Part shown: piece after piece, positions 48,701-61,300 of the stretch
Layout: each line of letters starts with the position of its first letter
Position numbering within the stretch: the stretch's first letter is position 1
DNA from: Enoplolaimus lenunculus
Lineage: Eukaryota > Nematoda > Enoplea > Enoplida > Thoracostomopsidae
Direction: 5' to 3'
Assembly (NCBI GenBank): GCA_030248215.1
Contig: JASANG010000840.1
Coordinates: forward strand, 1 to 64,000
DNA: 64,000 nt
Program-made: the position numbers and the translations under genes
The notes under the pieces: model-generated
Database searches by the model: none
What the model saw: only the letters and a program-made list of their open reading frames with translations
What the model was told of the DNA's origin: nothing

Positions 48701-51700
48701 TATAGTGCAGTACACTGTATGTATGCCAGCCGGCAGCATATGGTCGACATATTATACAGTCGACAATAAAAGTAGTTCGAGAGGCGAGCTACGTAGCGCA
48801 GTGGTAGCAGCGGCTGCCTAAACACGCAGAAGGTCGCTAGTTCAAAACCACCCGTAACACACTTTTTCAGCTGCATAGTCAAAAGGTCCGATATCCGGTT
48901 ACTACCCAGACTGACAGGGTCGGTTGAAATTGTTGGGTTCTAGGGGCGACCGTTCCTTTCGTTTGAAAGCAAAAGGGCTAAACTATGTCAACCATGTACC
49001 GACGAATTACCTGACACCTTTTTGAAATATACATTATAGATTTGAGACCACAACAGTCCTTCGAGGGTATAACGTGATTCCGCAACAAAAATAGGAATAT
49101 GCTTATAATACTGTTGCGCCCCTGTTCTTTACATTGCCCGTAACTTTTATCAAACTTTAATAGCAACATATCGGCCAATGTTACTTTAAGGGGCGTAACA
49201 GTAGATAAGCATATTCCTAAGCCTAAGCCTAAGCGTTACAAAAATGTGTTCCTAAGCCTAAACGTATTAAGCCTAAGCCTAAGCCTAAGCAAAAAAATGT
49301 AATCTAGAATATAAACCTACTTTTTTATAGACCCAAAAGAAACCTGGACGCCCCTTAAAGTAACATGGGTCAACATCAAAAAATGAATCTAAGCTTACGT
49401 ACCACCGGCTAACGGACAGCAAACGCCGAACATTTGACCGGATTGAACTTGACAAAAATAGCGTGGGAAGCATGGATCAGCTGCAAATGGATCACAAACA
49501 ACCTGTTGACCAGCAACATCCTGAAGTGGCGCCCCGTTAAGACAAATATTTGGAGTGACGATTGTAGTTCGATGATTGGCTAAAATGTCAAACAGAAACA
49601 GCAATGCACATTCGCTTGTACGGAAAGTAGGGAATATCCATGGTGCAAAAGCTTATAAGGTTTACCGTTTCGTACACGTCGTCAAATCCAGATAAGTCAA
49701 ACGGATTCTTTGGTGACAAGCAGCGTGGACGTAGCCAGGATTGTGGCCAAAAACTTCGGTCAATGTTTACTTTGACGGACGTTAACAGTAGTATAAAACA
49801 TATTCCTAAGAGTAAGCCTAAATCTATTGCCTAATCCAAAATTTAAGCAAAAATTTGGTCTTAAGCTTAAACTTATAAACTCTATTGTATCCCGTCGAAA
49901 AAATATGGTTCGCCTTTAAAGTAGCACGAGCAAAACTTCAAAGATGGTTTCTTGTGTTGGAAATTGAAACAGCGTCGAAACATTCTTGCCGAAAACCACA
50001 AGCAGGGGATTCACACCTGACACCCTACTGACTACGCTGTTGAAAAGAGACCTGAGCAGCTTGAGGATACTTTTCTCCACAGAAGTATTTAAAATGCTAC
50101 GTGCATAGTGTACACAAGGGACATCGTTGTCATATCCCCTTTCGGAATTTCGCAAAAAATACACAAAACGTCTATTTTTACACAATTGAAACATGTCAAA
50201 ATTCTGGGAATACTTTAATGGATTAACATTTTGTACCATGCGGAACCCAAGAATTGTTTGCTGTTGTATCATACACTCTTAATTAGAATAAGATGAGTTT
50301 AATAGTGAGTTCTTGCACGCTAATTGAATTTGACGAACTTATGGTAGAAAGTAGCCTGAGTACCTACTTTCAGCTGTAATCTCAATAGGTTAGGTATATT
50401 CTACGAGTTAAGGTCGCGCTATACTTTTGTTGACGTCCGGCGTCGTCCGTCACCCCCCGTCCAACAACGTTTTGGTACGTGAGTTATTTGCGTACGATGC
50501 CGAACGGTGACGGACGGCGCCGAACGGGTGGCGGACAGCGCCGCACGTCAACAAAAGTATAGCGCAACCCTTACTCGAAAACTGCAGGTCTGTCAATGGC
50601 ATATTAGACTACAAAACTATCCGGTTCTGATATCAAATAATTAATCTTACTTGTTCCAAATACGTCTCTACAGCACTGATTACCAATACAAGTGTGTTGA
50701 CTGGGACATTCGAAGTCTGCGCTACATTGAACTGCCATCAAATTCAAAGGATTTCGTGTAGGTATCGTTGCAGGACAATGATTTCGTTCGCCTGTAATAA
50801 ATAATTGCCAACAACCATAATAGCCAGTCAGCGCTATCTTTGCCATTTTAGCCAGTGTTTATTTTTAGCTGTGTATATAACAATAGCCTAAGTATATTCC
50901 TACGTAGTAAAACAGTGACCGAAAGTCTAGCCTAAGCGTAAAGCCCTATTCACACGTGCAAAGTGTTTGCAGCGAGATCTCGCAGCTGCAATTAGCACGA
51001 GTAATATCTCGCAGTCAAAGCTTTTTTGGCGACCGAACTTGCACAAGCAAGTTGCACTTTCAAGTTTCCGTAGCAAAAACACGCACGTGTGAATATTGCT
51101 TTAGAATAAATAGTTAAGCTTAAGTCTAAGCAAAAAATAATTGACTATTGATTTTTGTACACAAATCACAATGAGTTAGCGAAACAGGAGTTGCAATAAG
51201 TTCGATCCACATGTCCATATTAATCTATATATTAAAGCTGGAATGCCTGACATACGTATTTTGAGCAACTTTCCAGCATTTACTTGTTTGCAATGATTTC
51301 TTTGAGTATAAAACGAGATTGTTATATAAAAACAAAATCTGCATGCAGAACTTTTGTGCGTTGGCTAACTTTTGCACATTGCGCGAAAACCGGCTGACTA
51401 GTACCGTTTAAACGTGTAAAAAACTCACAAACAGGCACAGAAATACACGGTGGCTGTAAACAAGCGACTTCTTGCAACGTACAAAATTTTGCAGTTCCAC
51501 AAACGAGCCCCTGAAAAAGTTATATTTACTCAAACTAAACGCCTGAGAAATTACAAAATATTACCCCCAAATCAGTCGTATGTTCAAGAAGAAAAATTAA
51601 CTTAATGTTAAAAAAATTCCACAACAAACATATAAAATACATTGAAATAAAGACAAATTATCGCTGAAAGGTTGGTCATACCTTACATGGGTCTTTACAA

Positions 51701-54700
51701 GGACATCCTGGTCGGGGGCATCCGTCAGGGTTCATATCTAACCCAAGCGGGCACTGGAATCGAATATCACAGATAACGGGACATTTTCGATTTTTTCCTG
51801 AAAATTCAACGTTAGAATCATAATGTATGACGCGCATACTGGCACCACTAAGTGCACTACATATATGTTTGAAACCTAGGCCCGTATTCTCGAATATATA
51901 GCAACTATTATCAGTTTAGTAATAGGTAAACTCACTAACTATGGCAGATATTGAACTCAAGATTGGTGCTGCAGTAAAGCAATTCATATGTGAAAAATGT
52001 GCACAATTTTGAGTCTTAGTATTCACTGGTTTGAAAGTTTACAAGACCTATCGCCAACTGGTGATAGGTGCCAGACACATTTGAGAATACGGGGTCTAGA
52101 AATTAGATGTCATAATTTACGAAAACTGTCAGACTCTAGAAAACAATTTTGGTTCATTTTTTTGGGTCCACTTTGAGACCAGCTATTTATGTGTCGGATA
52201 TATAAAGTTGTTCTCTGCAAAATTCAGCTGCATCAAGAAGTTTGTCTAATATGCGACAATTGGTTGAACTCAACTATAAACTGAATAGACGGTTGTATAT
52301 TGGTAAAGCCCCATTCAGACGAGCAAGTTTTTTTGCGGCGAGAACTCGTAGCTGCAACTTGCACGAAATATTTACAGCTGCAATTATTTTCAAACGAGCA
52401 TTTCGACTGACCAGTCAAACTGCAGATGCAAGAAATTCAAACGACTTGTAACAGCGTTCGCAGGTGAAAATTAAGGCATGAATTCCAGTGAATAATTTTC
52501 AGCTGCAAGAACTTCAAAGCTGCTTTGCTATCAAACGTACGCGTGCAAGTTGCACTTGCACCTATTTGCATCAAGAACTTGCACGTGTGAATTGGGCTTG
52601 AGTTACGTGTAACTTAATTCAATCGAAATTGGTATATTGTCAATTATTGCGTTTCACTTTGCCATAGTTGTAACGTATATTAGTTTAAAACAATAAGAAA
52701 TGTTAAAACCTTACCTGTACAAAGTGGTTTCTGATTAACCAGTCGAGTTCCTTGTCGTTCCAGACCGGTTACAATGTCAACGCACCAGCATTCGCCGCGG
52801 CTCGTGTCGCATTGAACGGGCTCAAATAAACCTGAAGCAGCGTCACACTGAGGTCTGTCCAAATTTGACCCAGCGTCTACCAGATCCAAGGCTGTTCGAT
52901 AATGAAGGCAATCTGGAATTTAAATTTTTTTACAATTACAACAGTTTCTTTTCCATCTTTGCACTGTCAAAATTTCAGTGAGTTGATTTTAACTCAGAAT
53001 GAGTTGAATCACTCAGCCTACGTTAGGACTATCACAACTCAGAATCTTAAGTTGATTCAATTCATTCTGATTTAATTAACCAACTCACACTGAGTCAACA
53101 CAACTCAGAGTGAGTTAATGTGTACTGATATTAATTCAGAAATAACCATCTCGCTAGCTGAATTGATTAATTAACTCATTACAGTGTGAGCTGTTCAGTA
53201 TTAAAATGCTAACAGATACTACCAGAAGCTAAAATTTGATAATTTAATAGGAACAGCATACTAGATAAATTAAAGTAAGTTTGTTGGACGAAAGGATGAT
53301 ATTTTAACAATCAATTCATATTGGAAAAGTTCAATGCTTCCTAATTCAACTTTAAAATTAACAACATACTTTTTTCGATATGTACTATTGCGGCAACTTA
53401 AGCCCGATTCACACGTGTAAGTTTTTACTACGAGAACTTGCAGCTGCAAATTGCACGCAGAACTTGCATTTATTCATCACCCAATGACAAAGACGATGTA
53501 ATAAATTCATTGAACTTGCATGGTTATTCACACCTGGGAACTAAATTTCTTGCTTTGATTTTTAATGATTTTTTGCAGCTGCAAGTTTTTCGATCGGAAT
53601 TTTGAACAAAACTTGCAAGTGCAAGTTGAAGCTACAAGTTCTCGCAGCAAAAACTTGCACTGTGAATAGGGCTTTAAGCAAAATGTATGAACTCCTAATC
53701 AAAATTGACAGTAGCAACGAAAAAGCGACATTTAAACGAGGAAATATACGAACCACTTATGGTGGTGCTATACTAATCGAGCGGCAATCCTAGTTTCAAT
53801 TTATTCAAAAATGAAATTTTTTCAAAACCATTGGGGTGACCGTGACCCCATACTTTATCGTATGGGGCAAGACAGCCATAAACGACACCGGACGCGTTTA
53901 AAATAATCAAAAAGTACAGCGCTATCCTTATTTTTAGGCCGATACAAGAAGATGAATACTACATACTCGTTGTGTTGTATGGATTCTCACAGCACCGAGA
54001 GCAACATTTTTGAACACCCGGACACTCTGCATCTATGGAGCACCGAGTTGAACATACATTTATTTGGGTTTCAGAGACTGACGATGTAGTACCATCTGAG
54101 TTCCGATGTCGACACTGTCCTATTTTGCTTTCATTAATAGTTGTTAGGCCTTAAAAATTAATATTAAGTCAGAAAAATATACTGAAAGACGATTGGCTTA
54201 TTTTCTAGAAACATCACGGAAACGGTTCACTTCTGAATATTTGCATAAAATTGTTTTCTAAACAACTGTCGCACATTGGAATATATTTCTGAATCACTTG
54301 AATCGCGCAAACAAAATCGGCTAATATAACTCTTTAAGCGGCGTCAAGGTTTCTGGTTGGTGTATAAAAGAGTAGGTTTAGATTCTAGATTACATTTTTT
54401 TTGCTTGGGCTTAGGAAGTCATTTTTGTAAAGCTTTGGCTTAGGCTTAGGTTTAGGAATGCGCTTAATTTACTGTACGCCCCTAAAAGTAACATTGGCAA
54501 CAAAATGTAACCGTTGCAAAAGTGCCATATAATCGCTGTCGAATATTTGAGTATGAAAGCATAATATTATACGTTTGTTATGATATTATCAATTATATAT
54601 GTCCTTCTTAACCCGTTTGTTTTTGAGAAATGCCGTCCAGCATTTACACAGTACCCAAAACGCAATATCTTGCAACTTTTAGCACAGTTCAATTGTTATT

Positions 54701-55279
54701 GTGACAAATTTGACACCAAATCTTAAAATTTGTACTATAAAATTAATAGACAATATATACTTAAGCATTTTTAATTTCGTTAAAACACTTTAAAATACAC
54801 AAAGTTGTAAATTAAGTTTGTTGTTTTCGGCAAAAATTCCAAAAAAATATTTCTCGACCATTTCGGCGTGGGTGTGACATTTTCCGTATTTGCCGGTGAT
54901 TCGCCAGTGTTTCAATTAATCCGTACAAAACGACTAACCTGACAGCTTAGGGCAACAAAACCCTACTCGGCCAGCGGCGCCTTTCAAAGCGACACAGTAA
55001 TGATTTATTCCACATTCGTTGTCGAATGTTCCAGTACAAAGAAACGGTTGACTCGATACAGGATCAAACATCGGTTGACCACGTCGGCAGTTATGGTACA
55101 CACCTGAAATGTCAAAAACAATCCAATGTTACTAATATAATCATTCGTGAAAGTTGTTCAATAGCAAAAGCGGAAGCGGATAGAAATTTGCGTAAACGTT
55201 GCGTTTTTAACGTTATTCAATAGCTCAAAAATTGTACACAAAACGTACATAATAATAATAATAATAATAAATAATAATA

Positions 55280-55312
<33 letters not shown>

Positions 55313-58300
55313 GTGACACTCAATACCCACTAATAAGGGGTCGATTTAGAATTTCCAAAAAAATAAACGGGGGTCTCATTTAATTAAAGACAAAGATGTT
55401 ATTAATATGATTGTAAACAGACCTTTTTGTATATTTTAACACAAATATTTGTTTTTACGCGGCTTGGACAGTGGCATTTTCCAAAAATGCGCCACTGGGT
55501 CTTAGATACGATAGATCGTGGTTATCATAATTTGTAAAAGGTGTGAAGGCTTGCTTGCAGTTTTTGACTTGACTGATGTACTTTTTCAGTCGACAAGACT
55601 ATGTCGATCAACTATTTTTATATGTGCACTGTAAATTTCAATGAGTTAATTAATCAAGTCAGACGGAAAGTTAATTATTCGCGAGTTAATAACAATATAC
55701 TTTGACTCACTCTGAGTTGAGTGGATTCTCATTCCGAGTTGAGTTGATTCTCACTCTGAGTTGAGTTGATTCTCACTCTGAGTTGAGTTGATTCCGATAA
55801 AGTTGACTAATTAAACCAGAATGAGTTGAATCAACATAGAATTTTGAGTTGTGATAGTCCTATAACTCCGATTGAGCGACTGAACTCATTCTGAGTGAAA
55901 ATCAACTCACTAGAATTTACAGTGTGATAACTTTAGCTAAAAATGAAAGTCTACGGGCTGATTGCTATTACAGCAATTATTAGTGCTAATTTGTGAATTG
56001 TACAATTAATTACATTTGAGCATCTTGTAAAAAAGAAACAGTACAAAGCAAACATTCAAGTGTTCATATGCGATTATTTTAAATGTTCAATGAAAACGTA
56101 CATTTTGGTACTGGAGGACAGTCGGCATGTGCACAGAAAGCTCTTTGAAGCATGCAAACTTGTCGTTGGCTCGGGCATGCACCAGCCTAGAAACACCGTA
56201 CGTTAAGGTACGACCGGATACCAAAAAAACGGAGCCGGAGCCGGATAATCCTAGCCGGAGACGGATAATGAATTCAAATGTAATACTAGATTGTATTGAA
56301 ATATCAGAACGTAGCTAACAATTCTTCCTTCCGTGGATTTTAAGGTATTCAAAGTGTTTACGTGACAAAGCTTAACACCTGATATCGATGTATTTTTAAC
56401 ACTTTAACAACGATCCTTATCCACTATTCTATGGTTTTGTAGTGTTGTGTTCAGTTGCAATATCTGTTAGGCCCATGTTACTTTAAGCGCACCCAGTTTT
56501 CTCTAGGCGCTATAATATAGAATTGGCTATGTTTAAGGCTATTATGTTTGCTTAGGCTTAGGCGTAGTTACAGACTTATTTTGACGCTGAAGTTTAGGCG
56601 TAGCCTAAGGGTTAGGAATATGCCGTGACAGTGTTTTCCAGCGTTATTGTAACCCAATAAAAATTGTGAACGTACACGGGCACATGCAAACTTTTTATAT
56701 TATCTGTATGACAGAAAAAATATGTAAACGTAAGTCAGTCAGTTCCATGGTAATTGGCATAAATACATATATGCGATTCTAAACATGGTCGTTTCTGCCG
56801 GACAACTATCAATTCATAAGGACTGTACCGGGTGCCTGGTCTATTAAATTTGGTACATCAAAAGATGCTTTTATCAAGTTCAAATGACCGGTTTTACTTA
56901 GAACCCAATCTGCCATTGAGGTTTTGACGTTTAGCCTTTGGTTGAAATTTCAAGTCATTGCTTTTATCTTGACAACTATAAACCCGCATTTTCAAACGCG
57001 TATAGCAGCTATCATCAGTTAGCGATAGGTTTTCAAACGGACGAAACCGTCCAGTTAGGCCACTGAGCTCAATTTACACTGTAAATTTGCAGTGAGTTAA
57101 TTACGCAACTCAGACGGAAAGTTAGTTATTTCTGAGTTAATAAAAGTAAACTTTGACTCACTCTGAGTTGAGTTGTTTCTCACTATGAGTTCAGTTGACT
57201 CCGGGGGAGATGATGAATCAAATTAGAATAAGTTGAATAAACTCAACATTGTGTGTTCTGATAGTCCTAACTCAGACTGAGTGATTCAATTCATTCTGAG
57301 TTAAAATCAACTCACTGTTATTTACAGTGTAGGCGCTTACCATTCACTGGTTTGAAATATTAAAAACCTATACCCAAATGAAAATAAGTGTCATACACGT
57401 TCAATAATACATGCTCCTGTCTTCAATTAAGTTGTATGTAGGCCGTGGCCATGTTACCTTTCTATTTGGAAGGCTCAACGTATGACGATCGGAACACTGT
57501 AAATTGCAATGAGTTAATTAAATCAACTCAGACAGAAAATAAAGTTATTTCTGAATTAATAACAGCAAGCTTTACTCTCGGTTGAGTTGATTCTCACAAT
57601 GAGTTCGATTTGATTCTATGAAAATTGATTAATTAAATCAGAATGAGTTTTATATCAACTCAGAGTAAATGAGTTCTGATGGTCCTAACTCAGACTGAGA
57701 GTGATTCAGCTCTGTCTGAGTTGAAATCAACTCACTGGAGTTTACAGTGAACACCGTTTTATACAAGTTACATTTACACATTGCAATATTACTGCAATTG
57801 TTTCAAACAGTATTGCACAAACCGTTTAAGTTAAGCATTCTGAGCCCTTCAAATTATTATATACAATCAAAACTGTTCACCTGGCACAGGTTTTTACACT
57901 GACAAGATGCATAATTAACAAGACATCCTTGATGGCTCAAAATCACACCGTGAGGACAATTGATTGAGCATGCGAAACTTCCACAATTTCTCGGCGCTGC
58001 AAATTTTAAATATTCATCATTTTACAGCAAAAAAAAATGATCAAAATCACATGCCTCATCAGTTTTAATTTGTTTGAGCAGATGGTCACCGAAGCCGAAG
58101 CGTACTATTCAAATTCGGCGTTCTAACTTGATCCGCTGCTACAACGCATATATGGATGTGACAGATCGAATGGACGAGAATGTTGCGTTCACGATGCGAC
58201 CGGATAATGATTTAGCGGATACCGGAACCGGATATTAAAATTGTTACCGGAACAGGAACCGGATACCGGATATTGTATATGTTAAAATAATTTATTTTTT

Positions 58301-61300
58301 CGCTGCATTTTTAGCGTGCTCAAAGATTTCGTTTGTTATAAAGTTGATAATTGCTGCGCGGATAAACTGAAATTATTTAGTGCAAAAATGCGTTTAACTT
58401 TCACTCGCTTGCATAAGTTAAAAGTAGCTCAAAACGTTTCAAAACTTAAACTTCTTGGTTGACACAGAAATGTAATCACAGCAATCACCTATAAAAAGCA
58501 GTGTTATGATATGGAACCGGATATGGATAGCCGTTTTTGCCGGATATACACCGGAACCGGATATCCGGCCGAACACTGGTTGCGTTATATAGAATTGGTG
58601 TCCGTGGCAAAAAAAGTGGTGCCCATTGTTTACATGGCTAAAATTGACGTCTCTATTACAAATGCATGATGCTTATATCGAGAATGTGCCACAGTCAATA
58701 ACGAAAGCGTGTTGCCGCAGCTGATTTTTCGACGTCACATAGTTCAAGTGTATCTGGCAAGATATAGCACACCGGCAAAAAGTGTAGGGCGACCGGATAT
58801 TGCTCATTCAAGTACTTCGGATACCCGGGTACATGACGATGTTCGTGTTGACAACACAAGATACTATTTGGTTTATGCGGAAGGCAAATAACAAAAACGG
58901 TTCGCAGCAAAAATACAGTACGACAGAGTGCAATACCTAATGCGATAAGTACCAGGATCGCTTGTGTTATTAGATGTAATGGAACGTATCATCAAAGAAA
59001 TTTAGATTAGGTGTCTAATATGTAATATAGTTGTAATGATTTCGTATTTGAGTGCTACTGGTTCCGACATTTATCTTTTCACTGTTTTCATGTAAATTTT
59101 TGCAATATGAAGGTTGTGAAATATCCTAGTGTCGGTTCATGTATAGAACAGGGCCGGAACGTTTCGTTGACGGGACTGTAATTGAGTAAGCTTAAGCTTT
59201 AGACTATTTTTTGCTTAGGCTAAGGCTTAGGCATAGGCTTAGGCTTAGGTGTAGGTTCATTCTTACGCTTAGGCGTAGGCTTAGGCTTACTCTTAGACTT
59301 AGGAATATCTTTATACTACTGTTCCGGCCCTGTTCTATACATTGGCCCTAGTGCCTATTAATATGGCGGACAGCGCGTATTGGAGAAGCAAAAAATTATT
59401 TGTTAAAAAACTGTTCAGGTGTATAACAAGTCGCAAATTTCATAAAATAACAAGAACATATTGTTTTCAGCAGAAAAATTAAAATTTAGAATAATACGGA
59501 TTAATATAATCAAGAGTGGGTAATGGCAAGAGTGTGCAACTCTTGGGGTCTCGCATGGTACAAAATGTACCACTGGGCGTTACGGTTTTGACCGACATCC
59601 CTGGTTTAGAGGGAGGTCGCTATCACATGAATACCCTAAATTAACCTATAAGGGGAGCATGTTTGACGCCGTATTCATAAAGTGCCGTGGTTCGCCCCGG
59701 TTGTACCCCCTCTAAATAAAGGCGGGTGGGCCAAAACCGCAACGCGTGCCGGGTAAATTCTTTTCTACACAGAATGTGCCCAGTTGCACACTCTTCTTTA
59801 AATAGCGATTATCCACTCTTGATATAACGAAGGTCAACTTGCGCAAATACAGCGAAATAATGCTCATCAAAGCCATGAATTGATAACAAAATCGGCAATA
59901 TTTCTACGTTAACACAGCCAATTTTATCAACACAAAATTGTTCAGATGTTATAAAAAAATTTAGCCATCGGGATACAAAGCCATACCGAATGCCCTTGGT
60001 GCACATCGCTCGTAACTGAGACCCTGATTAGTCCAACCTAAAACCCATTGAAAACTGAATACTAACCATCACAGTTTGGTACATCGCTCAAAGCAGGGTT
60101 CCTTGTACCCAGGATTTCTACCCCGTTTCGGCCGTCTACACACCAACAGTACAAGTCATCACACTGTATCCGCTCAAATAATCCTGTGACTGTGTTGCAT
60201 CGCGGTTGCCAAGAACTCTGCAACGCAGCTAAAGCCGACACGAGCTGGATGCAAGCTGAAAACAATCATGTATTCATTAATGCATATACTAATCTCAACG
60301 CGGATGCCATATTTGTTTTGACTCATGTCAAATATTTTCTCGAATGTATAGAAATGGAGCGTAACAGTAGAATAAACATATTTTAAGCGTACTTATAACT
60401 TTATTGCCTAAGCGTAAGAATAAGCTTATACCGAAACGTAAGCCTAAGAAGTTCGTCAATCGTCTTTCATGCACCAAAGCTTATAATGCTGAACAATTTT
60501 TAACTCAAATATAACGGGCTCGTAGCCAAGGGGGGGCAGGAGCGTTCAGCCCCCCCCCGCGAAACATTTTGGTCCCTCCAGAGAACTGTCAACCTTGCTT
60601 GTAACTCATTGAAACCCCTTGAATACCCTTTGTGGAAAATTTTCAGCTTCTCCAAACAAGGTGAGCTGGCTACGGGCCTGATTACAAACCAGTTTCAAAC
60701 AAAGCACTAAACTGACCAGTAGCATTGACGGGCTGTTGACATTGTTTTCCACAGCCAAACGGGCAGCACTTTTGAAAACTATCGCAATCGTCATCGTTCT
60801 GGTTAATTAGAAAACTTTTTATGTTGCCAAATTTCGGCATCTTGTACAGCTAATGCTTCCACACAGGTTTAGGCTACGGTTTAGGCTTGAATCGACGAAA
60901 ACGCTTACCTCGAATAAGCCTAAGCCGTAAGCCTAAGCCTAAGCCGAAGCTTAAGCTTTTGCTTAAGTCTAAGCCTACGCCTAAGATGCCTTTTAGCTAA
61001 AATGGTGAGGAAAGTATACAAAAGCTAACTTTTTATTTAAACAGAATTTAAAAACTCCTGTGTACAAAAATTGAGTTTTCACGCACGCAGACTTAGAGTG
61101 ACTTCAAATCGACGAACATAATGCAGTGAAAGTTACTGTAAGCTTAAAAGAAACATTGCTTAATACTGTTGATCCTTATCTATTTTATACTCAGATAGAT
61201 ACGATTAAACTATAAACACCTCCAATACTAACCACAACTTATAGTTGTCTGTACCTATTGAATTCGAAAAGAACCTAAGAAAATAAAGCTTCAAGCTGAA

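Noticed and set aside
59809-60006. 65-aa minus-strand open frame with three cysteines beside a thyroglobulin exon
   Set aside because: The phase chain closes without it, it matches no module, and the frame is not kept in the inverted duplicate.
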